Shown here: positions 18,012 to 27,148 of the stretch, one piece after another | Layout: the number at the start of each line of letters is the position of its first letter | Position numbering within the stretch: the stretch's first letter is position 1 | NCBI RefSeq assembly: GCF_000949865.1 | Contig: NZ_JWJH01000003.1 | Location: 62,001-126,000 of the forward strand | Origin: Rhizobium nepotum 39/7 | GTDB taxonomy: Bacteria > Pseudomonadota > Alphaproteobacteria > Rhizobiales > Rhizobiaceae | Length of the DNA stretch: 64,000 nucleotides | Reading direction: 5' to 3' | The notes under the pieces: model-generated | What the model saw: only the letters and a program-made list of their open reading frames with translations | Told to the model about the DNA's origin: nothing | Databases searched by the model: none | Position numbers and translations under genes: made by a program

Positions 18012-19253
18012 ATGTCCGTTGCCGTTTCCCCGCTCGCTCCGAAATCCTATCCCGACATGCCCGCGCTGCGCGGCGTTCGCATGGCGACGGCTGCCGCCGG
18101 CATCAAGTACAAGAACCGGACCGACGTTCTCCTGATGGTGTTCGACAAGCCCGCAAGCGTGGCCGGCGTCTTCACCAAATCGAAATGCCCCTCGGCCCCG
18201 GTCGATTTCTGCCGCGCCAATCTCGGCGGCGGCGTGGCGCGTGCCGTGGTGGTCAATTCCGGCAACGCCAATGCCTTTACCGGCGTCAAGGGCAAGACCG
18301 CGACCGAACTGACGGCGAAATCCGCTGCCGTTGCCGTCGGCTGCTCTGAAAACGAGGTGTTCCTGGCATCGACCGGCGTGATCGGCGAGCCGCTGGACGC
18401 CACCAAATTCGCGGGCGTTCTGGGCGACATGCAACGCATGGCCGAAGCCGATTTCTGGCAGGAAGCCGCCAAGGCGATCATGACGACGGATACCTACCCG
18501 AAGGTCGCGACCCGTACCGCCGAAATCGGTGGCGTCATCGTCACCATCAACGGCATCGCCAAGGGCGCCGGCATGATCGCGCCTGACATGGCGACGATGC
18601 TCTCCTTCGTGGTGACGGATGCCGACATCGAGCCCGCCGCCCTGCAATCCCTGCTTTCGTCCGGCGTCGGCCCCACCTTCAATTCCGTGACGGTCGACAG
18701 CGACACGTCCACCTCCGATACTCTGATGCTGTTCGCCACGGGCGCGGCGGCGGAAGACGGTCAGGTGAAGGTGACGAGCGCCGACGACGAGCGTCTTTCC
18801 GCCTTTCGCGCCAGCCTGAACGATCTCCTCAAGGATCTGGCCCTGCAGGTGGTTCGCGACGGCGAAGGCGCGCGCAAGATGGTTGAAGTCACCGTCACCG
18901 GCGCGGAAAACGATGCCGCCGCCAAGAAGATCGCCCTTTCCATCGCCAATTCGCCGCTGGTGAAGACCGCCGTTGCCGGCGAGGACGCCAATTGGGGCCG
19001 CGTCGTTATGGCCGTCGGCAAATCTGGCGAAATGGCCGACCGTGATCGCCTCGCCATCTGGTTCGGCGGCGTGCGTGTGGCCGTCAACGGCGAGCGTGAT
19101 CCGGATTATTCGGAAGCGGAGACCACCGCCGTGATGCGGCAGGAGGACATTCCGGTGAAGGTCGATATCGGTCTCGGGCAGGGCACGGCCACCGTCTGGA
19201 CCTGCGACCTGACCAAGGAATATGTTGCGATCAACGGCGACTACCGGAGCTGA
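18012..19253 (+). CDS. argJ: Bifunctional glutamate N-acetyltransferase / N-acetylglutamate synthase ArgJ
   Basis: A 413-residue enzyme of arginine biosynthesis that transfers acetyl from N-acetylornithine to glutamate (acetyl recycling). Such enzymes self-cleave at an internal [14 protein letters not shown] motif, visible here near residue 185-198; the Thr before Met-Leu becomes the N-terminal nucleophile of the beta chain. Other conserved blocks are the oxyanion residues in [11 protein letters not shown] and the C-terminal [15 protein letters not shown] ending. Length is normal. The next gene starts within 20 bases, so argJ, the GNAT gene and mutT form an operon. Confidence 0.97.
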   Translation: MSVAVSPLAPKSYPDMPALRGVRMATAAAGIKYKNRTDVLLMVFDKPASVAGVFTKSKCPSAPVDFCRANLGGGVARAVVVNSGNANAFTGVKGKTATELTAKSAAVAVGCSENEVFLASTGVIGEPLDATKFAGVLGDMQRMAEADFWQEAAKAIMTTDTYPKVATRTAEIGGVIVTINGIAKGAGMIAPDMATMLSFVVTDADIEPAALQSLLSSGVGPTFNSVTVDSDTSTSDTLMLFATGAAAEDGQVKVTSADDERLSAFRASLNDLLKDLALQVVRDGEGARKMVEVTVTGAENDAAAKKIALSIANSPLVKTAVAGEDANWGRVVMAVGKSGEMADRDRLAIWFGGVRVAVNGERDPDYSEAETTAVMRQEDIPVKVDIGLGQGTATVWTCDLTKEYVAINGDYRS

Positions 19254-19271
19254 CCGTTGGAGCCGAAGAGA

Positions 19272-20048
19272 ATGCAGGACAACAATGCCGTCAATCTGCC
19301 GCTGGTTCGCCGTCTGGAAGCCGTCAGCTTCCGGGCATGGCCTGCCTCGTCGGTGATTTATGACGGCAGCTGGCAAATCCGCCTCACGGGTTCGCATCCG
19401 TCCAAGCGCATCAATTGCGTAGTGCCGCTCGATCCGTCCGACTATGGAAACTCTGCGGTGCGGCTGGAAAAGGCGCGCAAGCGCTTCGAGGATTTCGGCC
19501 GTGCGCTGGTGGTGCGCGAAACGACGCTGATGCCGCCGCAACTCAAGGATTTTATGGTGAATGACGGCTGGTCCGTGTTCGAAGAGGTCAGGGTCATGAC
19601 GGCCGATCTCTCCGGCATGGAACTGCCGGAAACGCTGGTCAGCCTGCCGAGCCACGATATCGGCCGTTTCGTCGAGGCGAGTATCAAGGTCAGCGACGGC
19701 GACCCGGCTTTGCGCCCGGCGATCGCTGAAATCCTCAGTTCGATCAAGCCGACACTCGGCCTGTTCATCAACGAGGAAGTGGGAGGCAGCCCGCTCGCCA
19801 CCGTCATCTGCGTGCAGGATAACGATCTTGCCGGCATTCTTTCCCTTGATGTCGAGAAGTCGCAGCGGAAAAAAGGGCTTGGTACGCAGCTTCTGGCGTC
19901 GGCACTGCGCTGGGCGCGGATCAGCGGCGCCAAAAGCGCCTGGTTGCAGGTTGTCTCCACAAATCTGCCCGCGATCGCGCTTTATGAGAAATTCGGCTTC
20001 GCTGAGGCCTATACCTATCGCTATTGGCGCAAGGCTGACGAAGAATGA
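19272..20048 (+). CDS. GNAT-family N-acetyltransferase
   Basis: About 258 residues. An N-terminal region of unclear role (about 1-130) precedes a GNAT domain with the acetyl-CoA-binding block KSQRKKGLGTQLLASALRWA (about 200) and the NLPAIALYEKFGF motif near 235. The ATG at 19272 is preferred over the TTG at 19257 because GGAG sits 9 bases upstream. It lies 18 bases after argJ and overlaps mutT by 4 bases, so the three genes are co-expressed. The substrate is not deducible; it is not ArgA-like. Confidence 0.85.
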   Translation: MQDNNAVNLPLVRRLEAVSFRAWPASSVIYDGSWQIRLTGSHPSKRINCVVPLDPSDYGNSAVRLEKARKRFEDFGRALVVRETTLMPPQLKDFMVNDGWSVFEEVRVMTADLSGMELPETLVSLPSHDIGRFVEASIKVSDGDPALRPAIAEILSSIKPTLGLFINEEVGGSPLATVICVQDNDLAGILSLDVEKSQRKKGLGTQLLASALRWARISGAKSAWLQVVSTNLPAIALYEKFGFAEAYTYRYWRKADEE

Positions 20049-20458
20049 GTGAGGCAGGCAAAAAAATTCTGCTGGTTGCCGCCTGCGCGCTTCTCGATCA
20101 GGATGGCCGCATTCTTCTGGCGCAGCGTCCCGAAGGCAAGTCGCTTGCCGGCCTGTGGGAATTTCCAGGTGGCAAGGTGGAACACGGCGAGACGCCGGAG
20201 GAAACCCTCGTCCGCGAGCTGGAAGAGGAGCTGGGTATCAAGACCAAGGTCGCCTGCCTCGCACCGCTGACTTTCGCCAGCCACACTTACGAGACTTTTC
20301 ACCTGCTGATGCCGCTTTACGTGTGCCGTCGTTATGAAGGCATCGCGTACGGGCGGGAAGGGCAGGCAATCAAGTGGGTGAAATCGCAGGCTCTGCGCGA
20401 CTATCCCATGCCCCCGGCCGACGAGCCGCTCATCCCATTCCTTCAGGATCTGGTTTAA
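20045..20458 (+). CDS. mutT: 8-oxo-dGTP diphosphatase (MutT, Nudix hydrolase)
   Basis: A 137-residue Nudix hydrolase. The Nudix box runs from GGKVEHGETPEETLV to RELEEELGI (about residues 38-61) with all catalytic glutamates. The N-terminal LLVAACALLDQDGRILLAQRP and the WEFPGGKVE context are characteristic of MutT proper, which removes 8-oxo-dGTP from the nucleotide pool. It starts in an ATGA overlap with the preceding acetyltransferase gene and is the last gene of the argJ operon. Confidence 0.92.
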   Translation: MSEAGKKILLVAACALLDQDGRILLAQRPEGKSLAGLWEFPGGKVEHGETPEETLVRELEEELGIKTKVACLAPLTFASHTYETFHLLMPLYVCRRYEGIAYGREGQAIKWVKSQALRDYPMPPADEPLIPFLQDLV

Positions 20459-20639
20459 ACCGGCATTGGGTCGAGGGTGATCTCGCCTCCGGGCGATTCC
20501 ATGCTGTCACAGCTTGGTGAAAACGCCCCGCAACGCCTTTTTGCCGTACCAAAATGAAGCTGTGTTAACAGATCGTTCAGCACCCTCTGGCAGATTGTTA
20601 AGCTAAAGAAGCGGTAAACTGCGCGTCACGAGGTTGGTT

Positions 20640-20954
20640 ATGAACGAGGATTTCTGGAAGACGGTGGAAGGTCGTCACTCTTATTCCAACAAATCCCGTC
20701 GCACCGGCGCGCTCAATGTCGCGCTGCTTTTCGGGACGGCTGTGATTGCCCTCTCCCTGATCATTACCCCCATGCTCGCCGGGAAATCATCCACGCGCGT
20801 GGCGCAATTTCCCGAAAATTACGACATGATAAGCACCGGCTCCATCAAGAAGACCGATGCGGGCAAGACCTATTCCATCCGCCGCAGCATAACCCAGCCG
20901 ATGCCGGAGATGCCCTGTGTCGTGACGGGCTACAGCAATGAGGGCGGTTGCTGA
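20640..20954 (+). CDS. Small single-pass membrane protein, unknown function
   Basis: About 104 residues. The ATG at 20640 has GAGG six bases upstream and is preferred over TTG at 20634. A hydrophilic N-terminus (about 30 residues) precedes one membrane segment (LNVALLFGTAVIALSLIITPML) and a periplasmic tail with two cysteines (MPCVVTGYSNEGGC). I recognise no family. It lies upstream of the Flp pilin gene with 113 bases between. A link to pilus biogenesis is possible but unsupported. Confidence 0.65.
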   Translation: MNEDFWKTVEGRHSYSNKSRRTGALNVALLFGTAVIALSLIITPMLAGKSSTRVAQFPENYDMISTGSIKKTDAGKTYSIRRSITQPMPEMPCVVTGYSNEGGC

Positions 20955-21067
20955 TCGTTTACCATCATCGCTAACGGATTCCTCATGTCGGCGGCCTAGT
21001 CTAAATTCGATTTTAGTAAGGTATAATGCCGGCGGGCGGAAGCACCGGATGGTGGATGGGGATATCT

Positions 21068-21238
21068 GTGCTGCATTGTTTTATTAGTTTATGTAAGGAC
21101 GAAGGCGGCGCGACCGCAGTCGAATATGGCCTGATCGTCGGGCTGATTTCCGCCGCTCTCATCGCCGGCGCCGGCACCATCAGCAGCAATATCAACACAG
21201 TCTTCCAGTTCATCGCCGACACTTTCGCCAACATTTGA
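21068..21238 (+). CDS. Flp/Fap-type pilin (orphan)
   Basis: A short prepilin of about 56 residues. The class IVb pilin signature GGATAVEYGLIVGLIS follows a leader ending DEGG, the cleavage site of the TadV/CpaA prepilin peptidase, with the conserved Glu at +5 of the mature pilin. The rest is the usual hydrophobic helix plus a short tail. GTG at 21068 gives a standard 14-residue leader and has GGGG six bases upstream; ATGs at 21056 and 21026 are alternatives. TATAAT at 21022-21027 could be a -10 box, which would favour the later starts. No tad/cpa assembly genes are in the window, so assembly would depend on genes elsewhere. Confidence 0.8.
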   Translation: MLHCFISLCKDEGGATAVEYGLIVGLISAALIAGAGTISSNINTVFQFIADTFANI

Positions 21239-21256
21239 AACCGTCGGGCTACGCGC

Positions 21257-22138
21257 TCAGGACAGTTTCACCTCGGTCGTCTTCAAGGCATCGGCGAGAC
21301 GCATCTTGGCGGAGCCGGGCTTCAGCGGTTTCTGCTGGCTCTCATGCGGTGCCCAACCTGAGACATAGATGATGGAAAACGTCGCCCTTATCCGCCCGTC
21401 CGGATCGGAATAACGCTCGGCGTAAAGCTCTGCCGCCCGCAGGAAAAAAGCGCGGTTGAGCGGTTTTCTGCTGCGGCTTGCCAGCGGGTTCGCCATGCCC
21501 ATGGCGCGCAGGTCGCGCATCAGCGGAAAAATCGAGTCGTAACGCACGGTATAGGTTTCGGCATCGGTGACGGGAAGCGCAAAACCGGCACGCTGCAAAA
21601 GCGCGCCGACATCACGCACATCGGCAAAGGGAATGACGCGGGGACTTGCGCCGCCAGTCAGTTCGGCTTCAGCCGTCAACAGCACGTCGCGCAACTCCTG
21701 CAACGTGCCGCTGCCGGGAATTGCGCCGAGAAACAGCCCGTCAGGCTTCAATGCCCGCCTTATCTGGATCAGCGCGCCGGGCGTATCGTTGGTGAGGTGC
21801 AGGGCAAGCGGTGAAACGATGAGATTGGCGGAGGCTTCCGCGAGCGGCAGATGCTCCATGGAGGCGGCCTCGGGGATATTCCCATCCGTCGCAAAACGGG
21901 TGTCCGTTTCGATGCGGTGGATGGTATCCACCTTGCCTGTCTCGCCCAGGCGTCGGGCGGTGATACCCGTTCCGCCGTGCAGTTCGACTGCGGTCTCGAA
22001 GCGGCGCTCGACGATGGCGAGCCGGTCGGCAAACTCGTCGGCCGCCATGTCGAGAAGAAACAGGGCCTTGTCGTCGCGCCGGTTCCACGCTCGGCGGCGG
22101 TTTTGTTCGATCAGGGCCTGGTCAAAGAGAATATCCAT
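21257..22138 (-). CDS. SAM-dependent methyltransferase, NDUFAF5/BioC-like
   Basis: A 293-residue protein with a class I methyltransferase fold. The N-terminal FDQALIEQNRRRAW, the SMEHLPLAEASANLIVS block (binding-pocket strand 4) and the IRRALKPDGLFLGAIPG block are typical of BioC-like enzymes. They are especially close to the alphaproteobacterial homologues of mitochondrial NDUFAF5, which hydroxylates an arginine of complex I. The canonical glycine-rich motif I is partly degenerate (ELHGGTGITARRL), as is usual in this subgroup. It is convergent with the pilin gene and divergent from comF. A true methyltransferase activity is not certain. Confidence 0.8.
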   Translation of the reverse strand: MDILFDQALIEQNRRRAWNRRDDKALFLLDMAADEFADRLAIVERRFETAVELHGGTGITARRLGETGKVDTIHRIETDTRFATDGNIPEAASMEHLPLAEASANLIVSPLALHLTNDTPGALIQIRRALKPDGLFLGAIPGSGTLQELRDVLLTAEAELTGGASPRVIPFADVRDVGALLQRAGFALPVTDAETYTVRYDSIFPLMRDLRAMGMANPLASRSRKPLNRAFFLRAAELYAERYSDPDGRIRATFSIIYVSGWAPHESQQKPLKPGSAKMRLADALKTTEVKLS

Positions 22139-22281
22139 CGTCGTGCCTGCTCGGCCTCAAACGCCTTCGGGATCGGCGGGCCGCGTCGTTGTTGTCATGC
22201 CGCTTCGGGCATCTTTTTCCGGTCTCGGGCCGGAACATATCGCTCTCGCAAAGGCACCCGTTCGGCGCTAAAGTCAACCTC

Positions 22282-23073
22282 ATGGGTGCTGGGGAAGATC
22301 TGTTTTCGGGGTTGCTGTCGAAGTCTGCGACCGTGTCGGTGGCGGCGCGCGGCGTGTTGCACTCGGCTTTCCGCATGGTCTATCCGCCCACCTGCGCAGG
22401 CTGCGCCCGCATGACCGGCGGCGAGGGTGCCTTGTGTGCCGATTGCTGGCGGGATGTGGCGTTTATCGATCGGCCTTTCTGCGAGGTTCTCGGCATTCCC
22501 TTCGCCCGGAGCCATGGCGAAGGTGTTGTAAGCGCGCGAGCCATCGCCGATCCACCGCCCTTCGACCGCCTGCGCGCGGCCGCCACCCATGAGGGAGCGG
22601 CCCGCAAGCTGGTGCACCGGCTGAAATATCAGGACCGGACCGATCTTGCCCGTTTGATGGCGCTGTGGATGCTGAGGGCCAGCGACGGAACGGTCGATGC
22701 CTGCGATTGTATCGTGCCGGTTCCGCTGCATCGCCACCGTTTCTGGCGTCGCCGTTTCAATCAGTCCGCCGAGCTGGCCCGGCATCTGGCCAAGGCCGCC
22801 GGCAAACCGTTGCTCGCCGGTTCGCTATTGCGTGTGAAGCCGACCGAGCGGCAGGTGGGGCTGTCGGCGCTCGCTCGCCGGGATAATGTGCGGGGTGCTT
22901 TCGCAATCGCGCCCGGCCGAGAACCCGATGTTTACGGCAAGCGGGTGGTGCTGGTGGACGACGTTTATACCACCGGTGCAACGGTGGGTGCGGCAAGCCG
23001 CATCTTGCGGAAGGCGGGTGCCACGGATGTGACCGTTTTGACCTTTGCAATGGCCGTTTCCGGGCCTATATGA
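22282..23073 (+). CDS. ComF-family phosphoribosyltransferase-like protein
   Basis: About 263 residues. An N-terminal zinc-finger-like region (PPTCAGCARMTGGEGALCADCW, two CxxC pairs) precedes a phosphoribosyltransferase fold with the PRPP-binding VVLVDDVYTTGAT near residue 218-230 and the RFNQSAELAR block. This is the ComF architecture. In naturally competent bacteria ComF takes part in DNA uptake; in rhizobia its role is not defined. The start at 22282 (MGAGEDLFSGLL) is chosen because the upstream in-frame extension shares the divergent promoter region and lacks homology-like features. It heads a same-strand series with grxC, the Nit amidase and DUF1178. Confidence 0.88.
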   Translation: MGAGEDLFSGLLSKSATVSVAARGVLHSAFRMVYPPTCAGCARMTGGEGALCADCWRDVAFIDRPFCEVLGIPFARSHGEGVVSARAIADPPPFDRLRAAATHEGAARKLVHRLKYQDRTDLARLMALWMLRASDGTVDACDCIVPVPLHRHRFWRRRFNQSAELARHLAKAAGKPLLAGSLLRVKPTERQVGLSALARRDNVRGAFAIAPGREPDVYGKRVVLVDDVYTTGATVGAASRILRKAGATDVTVLTFAMAVSGPI

Positions 23074-23133
23074 AGCCTGAAAGACATAATTATATCGTGC
23101 GTTTCAGCGCACATATGCGAGGCTTCGAAAAAC

Positions 23134-23388
23134 ATGGCACCGGTAACGATCTATACGCGGGATTTTTGTGGTTATTGCGCGCGCGCCAAGGCGCTTCTGG
23201 ACAGCAAGGGCGTCGATTATGCCGAATATAACGCCACGACGACGCCGGAATATCGGCAGGAAATGATCGAAAAATCCGGCGGCGCAACCTTCCCGCAAAT
23301 ATTCATCAACGGCGAGCATATCGGCGGCAGCGACGATCTGCATGCGCTGGAACGCGCCGGCAAACTAGACGCAATGCTGGCTGGCTGA
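23134..23388 (+). CDS. grxC: Glutaredoxin 3
   Basis: An 84-residue dithiol glutaredoxin with a complete thioredoxin-type fold. The active site CGYC is at residues 12-15, GATFPQIFI supplies the cis-proline near 55, and the GG-D motif HIGGSDD lies near 65-71. It reduces disulfides and mixed disulfides with glutathione in the cytoplasm. Such small glutaredoxins between comF and a Nit amidase gene are usual in Rhizobiales. No operon overlap: 60 bases separate it from comF and 29 from the amidase. Confidence 0.95.
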   Translation: MAPVTIYTRDFCGYCARAKALLDSKGVDYAEYNATTTPEYRQEMIEKSGGATFPQIFINGEHIGGSDDLHALERAGKLDAMLAG

Positions 23389-23417
23389 TCGGCCCATTTA
23401 CGGGCATGGAGGATGGG

Positions 23418-24278
23418 ATGACTTTCAAGGCTGCTGCCATTCAGATGCGTTCAGGTGTCGACCCGGTCAAAAATGCCGCCGATATGACGCGGCTGGTGCG
23501 CGCCGCTGCCGCTCAGGGCGCGGTCTATGTGCAGACACCGGAAATGACAGGCGCAATCCAGAAGGACAGACAGGCGCTTCGCGCATTGTTGCGTGATGAC
23601 GAGGGCGATATCATCGTTGCGACCGCTGCCCGGCTGGCGCGCGAACTCGGCATCCATGTCCATGTCGGTTCGACGGCGATTGCCCGCCCGGACGGCAAGA
23701 TCGCCAATCGCGGTTTTTTCTTTGCGCCTGACGGTTCCCGTATCTGCAGCTATGACAAGATCCACATGTTCGATGTCGATCTCGACAATGGCGAAAGCTG
23801 GCGCGAAAGTGCGGCTTATGAACCCGGTGTCGAGGCGCGTGTCGCCGAAATTCCGCTGGCGAAATTCGGCTTCGCGATCTGCTACGATGTTCGTTTCCCG
23901 CAGCTTTTCCGCGCGGAAGCGCTTGCCGGCGCCGAGGTTCTGACGGTTCCGGCCGCCTTCACCCGCCAGACCGGGCAAGCCCACTGGGAAATTCTGCTGC
24001 GTGCCCGCGCCATTGAAAACGGCGCTTTCGTCATCGCCGCCGCGCAGGCTGGCGTGCATGAGGATGGGCGCGAAACTTTCGGTCATTCCATCATCATCGA
24101 CCCATGGGGCAAGGTTCTGGCAATCGCCGGCGGTGCCGGGGAAGAGATCATTTTCGCCGAAATCGACACCTCGCTCGTGGCCGCCGCGCGCGGAAAAATT
24201 CCCAATCTCCGCAATTCCCGCGAGTTTGCCATGGATACGGTTATTCCCCTGAAACCTGCTGGAGGTGAGGCGGCGTGA
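23418..24278 (+). CDS. Carbon-nitrogen hydrolase (Nit1/Nit2-type amidase)
   Basis: About 286 residues of the nitrilase superfamily. The catalytic triad is visible: Glu in TPEMTG (about 42), Lys in YDKIHMFD (about 114), and nucleophile Cys in FGFAICYDVRFP (about 156). It most resembles the Nit branch whose members hydrolyse deaminated glutathione, which would suit its place after grxC; that specificity is inferred. The ATG at 23418 is chosen over 23406 because GGAGG sits five bases ahead of it. It overlaps the DUF1178 gene by 4 bases. Confidence 0.88.
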   Translation: MTFKAAAIQMRSGVDPVKNAADMTRLVRAAAAQGAVYVQTPEMTGAIQKDRQALRALLRDDEGDIIVATAARLARELGIHVHVGSTAIARPDGKIANRGFFFAPDGSRICSYDKIHMFDVDLDNGESWRESAAYEPGVEARVAEIPLAKFGFAICYDVRFPQLFRAEALAGAEVLTVPAAFTRQTGQAHWEILLRARAIENGAFVIAAAQAGVHEDGRETFGHSIIIDPWGKVLAIAGGAGEEIIFAEIDTSLVAAARGKIPNLRNSREFAMDTVIPLKPAGGEAA

Positions 24279-24703
24279 TCCGATATGCGCTGGCCTGTGA
24301 AAAGGGCCATGAGTTTGAAGGCTGGTTTTCCGGGGGCGACGATTTCGACAATCAGTTGCAGCGTGGCTTCCTGTCCTGCCCGGTTTGCAACTCCGTTCAG
24401 GTCTCCAAACTTCTGATGGCGCCTTCCGTTTCCACCGCCCGCAAGAAAGACGAGCGCCAGACGCTCGCCATGGATACGGCGAAAAAAGAAGCGCTGGCAA
24501 AAATCCGCGAAGCGGTCGCCAATATTCGCGCGAATGCGGAAGATGTCGGCGATAAATTTCCCGAAGAGGCCCGTAAAATCCACTATGGCGAGGCGGACGA
24601 ACGCGGCATCATCGGCCACGCTTCGGTGCAGGAAGCCAAGGCGTTGATTGACGAGGGCATCGAAATCGCGCCGCTGCCGGTGCTGCCCGACGACGTCAAC
24701 TGA
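24275..24703 (+). CDS. DUF1178 family protein
   Basis: A 142-residue soluble protein of the DUF1178 family, common in Alpha- and Betaproteobacteria. The N-terminal part looks like a zinc ribbon: MIRYALACEKGHEFEGWF then GFLSCPVCNS, giving cysteines at about 8, 35 and 38 and a His at 12. A charged helical region and the conserved EEARKIHYGEADERGIIG block follow. It starts with a GTG that overlaps the stop of the Nit amidase gene (GTGA), so translation is coupled. Function is unknown. Confidence 0.85.
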   Translation: MIRYALACEKGHEFEGWFSGGDDFDNQLQRGFLSCPVCNSVQVSKLLMAPSVSTARKKDERQTLAMDTAKKEALAKIREAVANIRANAEDVGDKFPEEARKIHYGEADERGIIGHASVQEAKALIDEGIEIAPLPVLPDDVN

Positions 24704-24704
24704 C

Positions 24705-24723
24705 GGCCGGGTCACACCCGGCC
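24705..24723. terminator. Hairpin between convergent DUF1178 and ubiG genes
   Basis: GGCCGGGT and ACCCGGCC form a perfect 8-bp stem with a 3-base loop immediately after the DUF1178 stop. No T tract follows on either strand, so it may be only a weak or Rho-assisted terminator. Confidence 0.4.
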
Positions 24724-24743
24724 ATGACGGAGATTTGGTCGCG

Positions 24744-25496
24744 TTACCCCTGCGCTGCTCTTTTCGCCAGCATCATGTAGTTGACCTCCATGTCCGGCGA
24801 GAGATTCCAGCGGTCCTGCAGCACGTTATAGAAGACGCCGGTGCGGTGGACGATATCCATGCCGCTTGCCACCAGCGGCCGTTCGAGCTCTTCCGGGCGA
24901 ACCAGCTTTTCATATTGGTGGGTGCCGCGCGGCAGCCAGCGCAGCACGTTTTCGGCAGCGAAGATCGCGAGCGCGCGGGCTTTCAGCGTGCGGTTGATGG
25001 TGGCGGCAAACATCAGCCCGCCGGGGCTCACCATTTTCGCGCAGGTGGTGACGAAGAGATCGACATTGGCCACATGCTCGACCACCTCCATGTTGAGGAT
25101 GACGTCGAAGGTTTCGCCCGCCTCCAGCAATTGTTCGGCGGTCACGGCGCGATAATCGACGCTGACGCCGCTTTCACGCGCATGGGTGGAGGCGATGCCG
25201 ATGTTCTTTTCCGAAGGATCGGCGCCCACCACATCCGCGCCCATGCGTGCCACAGGTTCCGACAGAAGGCCGCCGCCACAGCCGATATCCAGTATGCGCA
25301 GGCCCTCCAGCGGGCGGTGCGCCTTCGGGTCGCGGCCGAAATTGTCGCAGATGCGGTTGCGGATATATTCGAGCCGCACCGGATTGAATTTATGCAGCGG
25401 GCGGAACTTGCCCGTCGGGCTCCACCATTCCGCAGCCATCGCGGAGAAGCGATCCACTTCGCTCTGGTCGACGGTCGTCTGTGCGGTTTCGCTCAT
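24744..25496 (-). CDS. ubiG: Ubiquinone biosynthesis O-methyltransferase UbiG
   Basis: A SAM-dependent O-methyltransferase of about 250 residues that carries out both O-methylations of ubiquinone synthesis. It opens with the typical [23 protein letters not shown] block. SAM motif [15 protein letters not shown] (about 70) and motif [13 protein letters not shown] (about 133) follow, with the [20 protein letters not shown] block further on. The start at 25496 has GGAG seven bases upstream and gives the standard length; the much longer in-frame reading has no homology upstream. Monocistronic, divergent from the SH3 protein gene. Confidence 0.96.
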   Translation of the reverse strand: MSETAQTTVDQSEVDRFSAMAAEWWSPTGKFRPLHKFNPVRLEYIRNRICDNFGRDPKAHRPLEGLRILDIGCGGGLLSEPVARMGADVVGADPSEKNIGIASTHARESGVSVDYRAVTAEQLLEAGETFDVILNMEVVEHVANVDLFVTTCAKMVSPGGLMFAATINRTLKARALAIFAAENVLRWLPRGTHQYEKLVRPEELERPLVASGMDIVHRTGVFYNVLQDRWNLSPDMEVNYMMLAKRAAQG

Positions 25497-25754
25497 GGTT
25501 CTGCTCCATATTGCTGTTTCATTGAAGTCGGATGATTGCCCCCCGAAGTCAAGACCGGCGGTCCATTCCGCCGGCAAATTGTCCGGTGCGCCATTGCCGC
25601 AGGTGGAACTGAAGCGGGCCTTGATTTGTTTCATGCTGCGTTCATGGAACACCGCGTATTTTCCGATCATGGCAGTATGCGGAACGCATGCTCGTCCATC
25701 GAAAGCGATGGATGCCGACAAGGGCAAAGCGGGCCTTTGCTTGAGGAGAAAGAA

Positions 25755-26546
25755 GTGAAGAAAAAACTGTTTGGCGCAATTGCGCTGGTGGCCATGCTCG
25801 CCGCGCCGGCTCTTGCCGAAGCCGCGACGCGCGGCTTCGCCACCGCGAATGTGAACATGCGCTCCGGCCCGAGCACAGCCTATCCGGCTGTCGTCGTCAT
25901 TCCGGCCGGCGCACCATTGACGGTGCATGGCTGTCTGTCCGATACACCGTGGTGCGACGTCTCTTTCATCAGCGGTCGCGGCTGGGTCGCTGGTCGCTAT
26001 ATCCAGACGACGTACCGGCAGAATCAGGTCTATGTCGAGCCGCGTTATTACCGCGATCTCGGCGTTCCGGTGATCACCTTCGAAGCCGGCCGTTATTGGG
26101 ACCGTTATTACCGCGACCGCGACTTTTACCGCGAGCGTGACCGCTGGCGTCGCCCTTCCGGCGGTTACTGGAACGCTCCGCCGCCGCGCGGCGACTGGGA
26201 GCGCCCGCGTCCGCGCGAGGAATGGCGGGATGGACGCCGCGATGAGCGGCGCGATCCGCGTCAGGATGGCGGACCGAACGACGGGCGCTGGGAGCGTCGT
26301 TACGGCGACTGGAACCAAGGTGATAGAAATCAGGGCGACAGAAATCAGGACCGTCCGCGCCGTGAGGACAACCGCCCCCGCTTTGAGGAAGAAAACCGGG
26401 ACCGCAATCGCGATCGCCAGCCTAGTCAGGACGAAGGTCAGCGCCGTCCTGAACGTCGCCAGTGGGACGACCCACGCCGTGCGCCTGCCTCGGAAAACTT
26501 TCAGGGCGGCTGCCGGATCGGCGACCCCGGCTGCGACCCGCGCTAA
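25755..26546 (+). CDS. Exported bacterial SH3-domain protein with Arg/Asp-rich tail
   Basis: About 263 residues. GTG at 25755 follows GAGGAG by six bases and starts a signal peptide ([22 protein letters not shown]). A bacterial SH3 (SH3b) domain covers about 27-90, with [15 protein letters not shown] and a cysteine pair in [12 protein letters not shown]. The remaining two thirds are low-complexity and rich in Arg, Asp, Trp and Tyr, with repeated units such as GDRNQ and a closing cysteine pair ([13 protein letters not shown]). SH3b domains of this kind often bind cell-wall material. The charged tail may bind polymers or be disordered. A terminator follows. Confidence 0.85.
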   Translation: MKKKLFGAIALVAMLAAPALAEAATRGFATANVNMRSGPSTAYPAVVVIPAGAPLTVHGCLSDTPWCDVSFISGRGWVAGRYIQTTYRQNQVYVEPRYYRDLGVPVITFEAGRYWDRYYRDRDFYRERDRWRRPSGGYWNAPPPRGDWERPRPREEWRDGRRDERRDPRQDGGPNDGRWERRYGDWNQGDRNQGDRNQDRPRREDNRPRFEEENRDRNRDRQPSQDEGQRRPERRQWDDPRRAPASENFQGGCRIGDPGCDPR

Positions 26547-26555
26547 ACAGAAAAA

Positions 26556-26577
26556 GCCCGGCGAGATTTCGTCGGGC
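26556..26577. terminator. Bidirectional terminator
   Basis: GCCCGGCGA and TCGTCGGGC form a 9-bp stem (one G-T pair) around GATT. AAAAA precedes it and TTTTT follows, so it can serve both the SH3 gene and the convergent DUF2934 gene. Confidence 0.85.
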
Positions 26578-26614
26578 TTTTCATTCGACGTCTAAGAGCA
26601 TTGCCAGAGCGTCT

Positions 26615-26866
26615 TTATTTAGCGGCAGCTGCCTTGCGTGCGCGGGATTTCGGTTTTGCCGGAGCTTCGGCATCCGGCGTTGCGACAACGGCTTTCGGCG
26701 CAGCCTTTTTGCGCGGCGCGGGCTTCGTCGCTTCCGATGTCTTCAGCAGCGAAAATTCATGTCTTGCCTGTTCCCAATGGTCCCCATCGCGGCCATGGGG
26801 GTGGCCTTCCTTTTCCCAAAGTGTATAGGCCCTTTTGCTGATCCACTCTTGTTCCGAAACCTGCAT
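26615..26866 (-). CDS. DUF2934 domain protein with Lys/Ala-rich tail
   Basis: About 83 residues. The ATG at 26866 has GGGAG seven bases upstream and is preferred over the longer reading to 27010. The N-terminal half carries the DUF2934 pattern (WISKRAYTLWEKEGHPHGR then DHWEQA), found in small rhizobial proteins. The C-terminal half is basic and alanine-rich (PAPRKKAAPKA, KPKSRARKAAAAK), resembling a histone-like, possibly nucleic-acid-binding tail. Function is not established. Confidence 0.75.
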   Translation of the reverse strand: MQVSEQEWISKRAYTLWEKEGHPHGRDGDHWEQARHEFSLLKTSEATKPAPRKKAAPKAVVATPDAEAPAKPKSRARKAAAAK

Positions 26867-27148
26867 GCTCGTCTCCCGTTGCTGTTGACAACGCCTTTGA
26901 GAAGGCGACATTCCGCTTGGTCCGGCACACGCTCGACAGGAATCAATGCCGGCATTTTCAAGCTCCATTACATGCCATGAATTTCCGGGCGTCAAGCAAA
27001 CATGCTGCATTGCGAAAGCGGATTTCAGGCATTTTACGCGGGTGAAAGCGGTTTGAGCGAAAGACGTTCCTCGAAGACAAGATCAACGTTGCGTGATCGC
27101 GCCAAGGTCGCCAAGATGGGCGGATGAACGGTAGCGGAGGAGGCGACC

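Noticed and set aside
17943-19655. A 570-codon minus-strand frame opposite argJ
   Set aside because: Composition (His/Gly/Arg-rich, no domain) and full overlap with argJ mark it as a shadow.
25497-26318. N-terminal extension of ubiG suggested by a 524-codon frame
   Set aside because: The extension would run through the divergent promoter and the SH3 gene. UbiG has its usual start and ribosome site at 25496.
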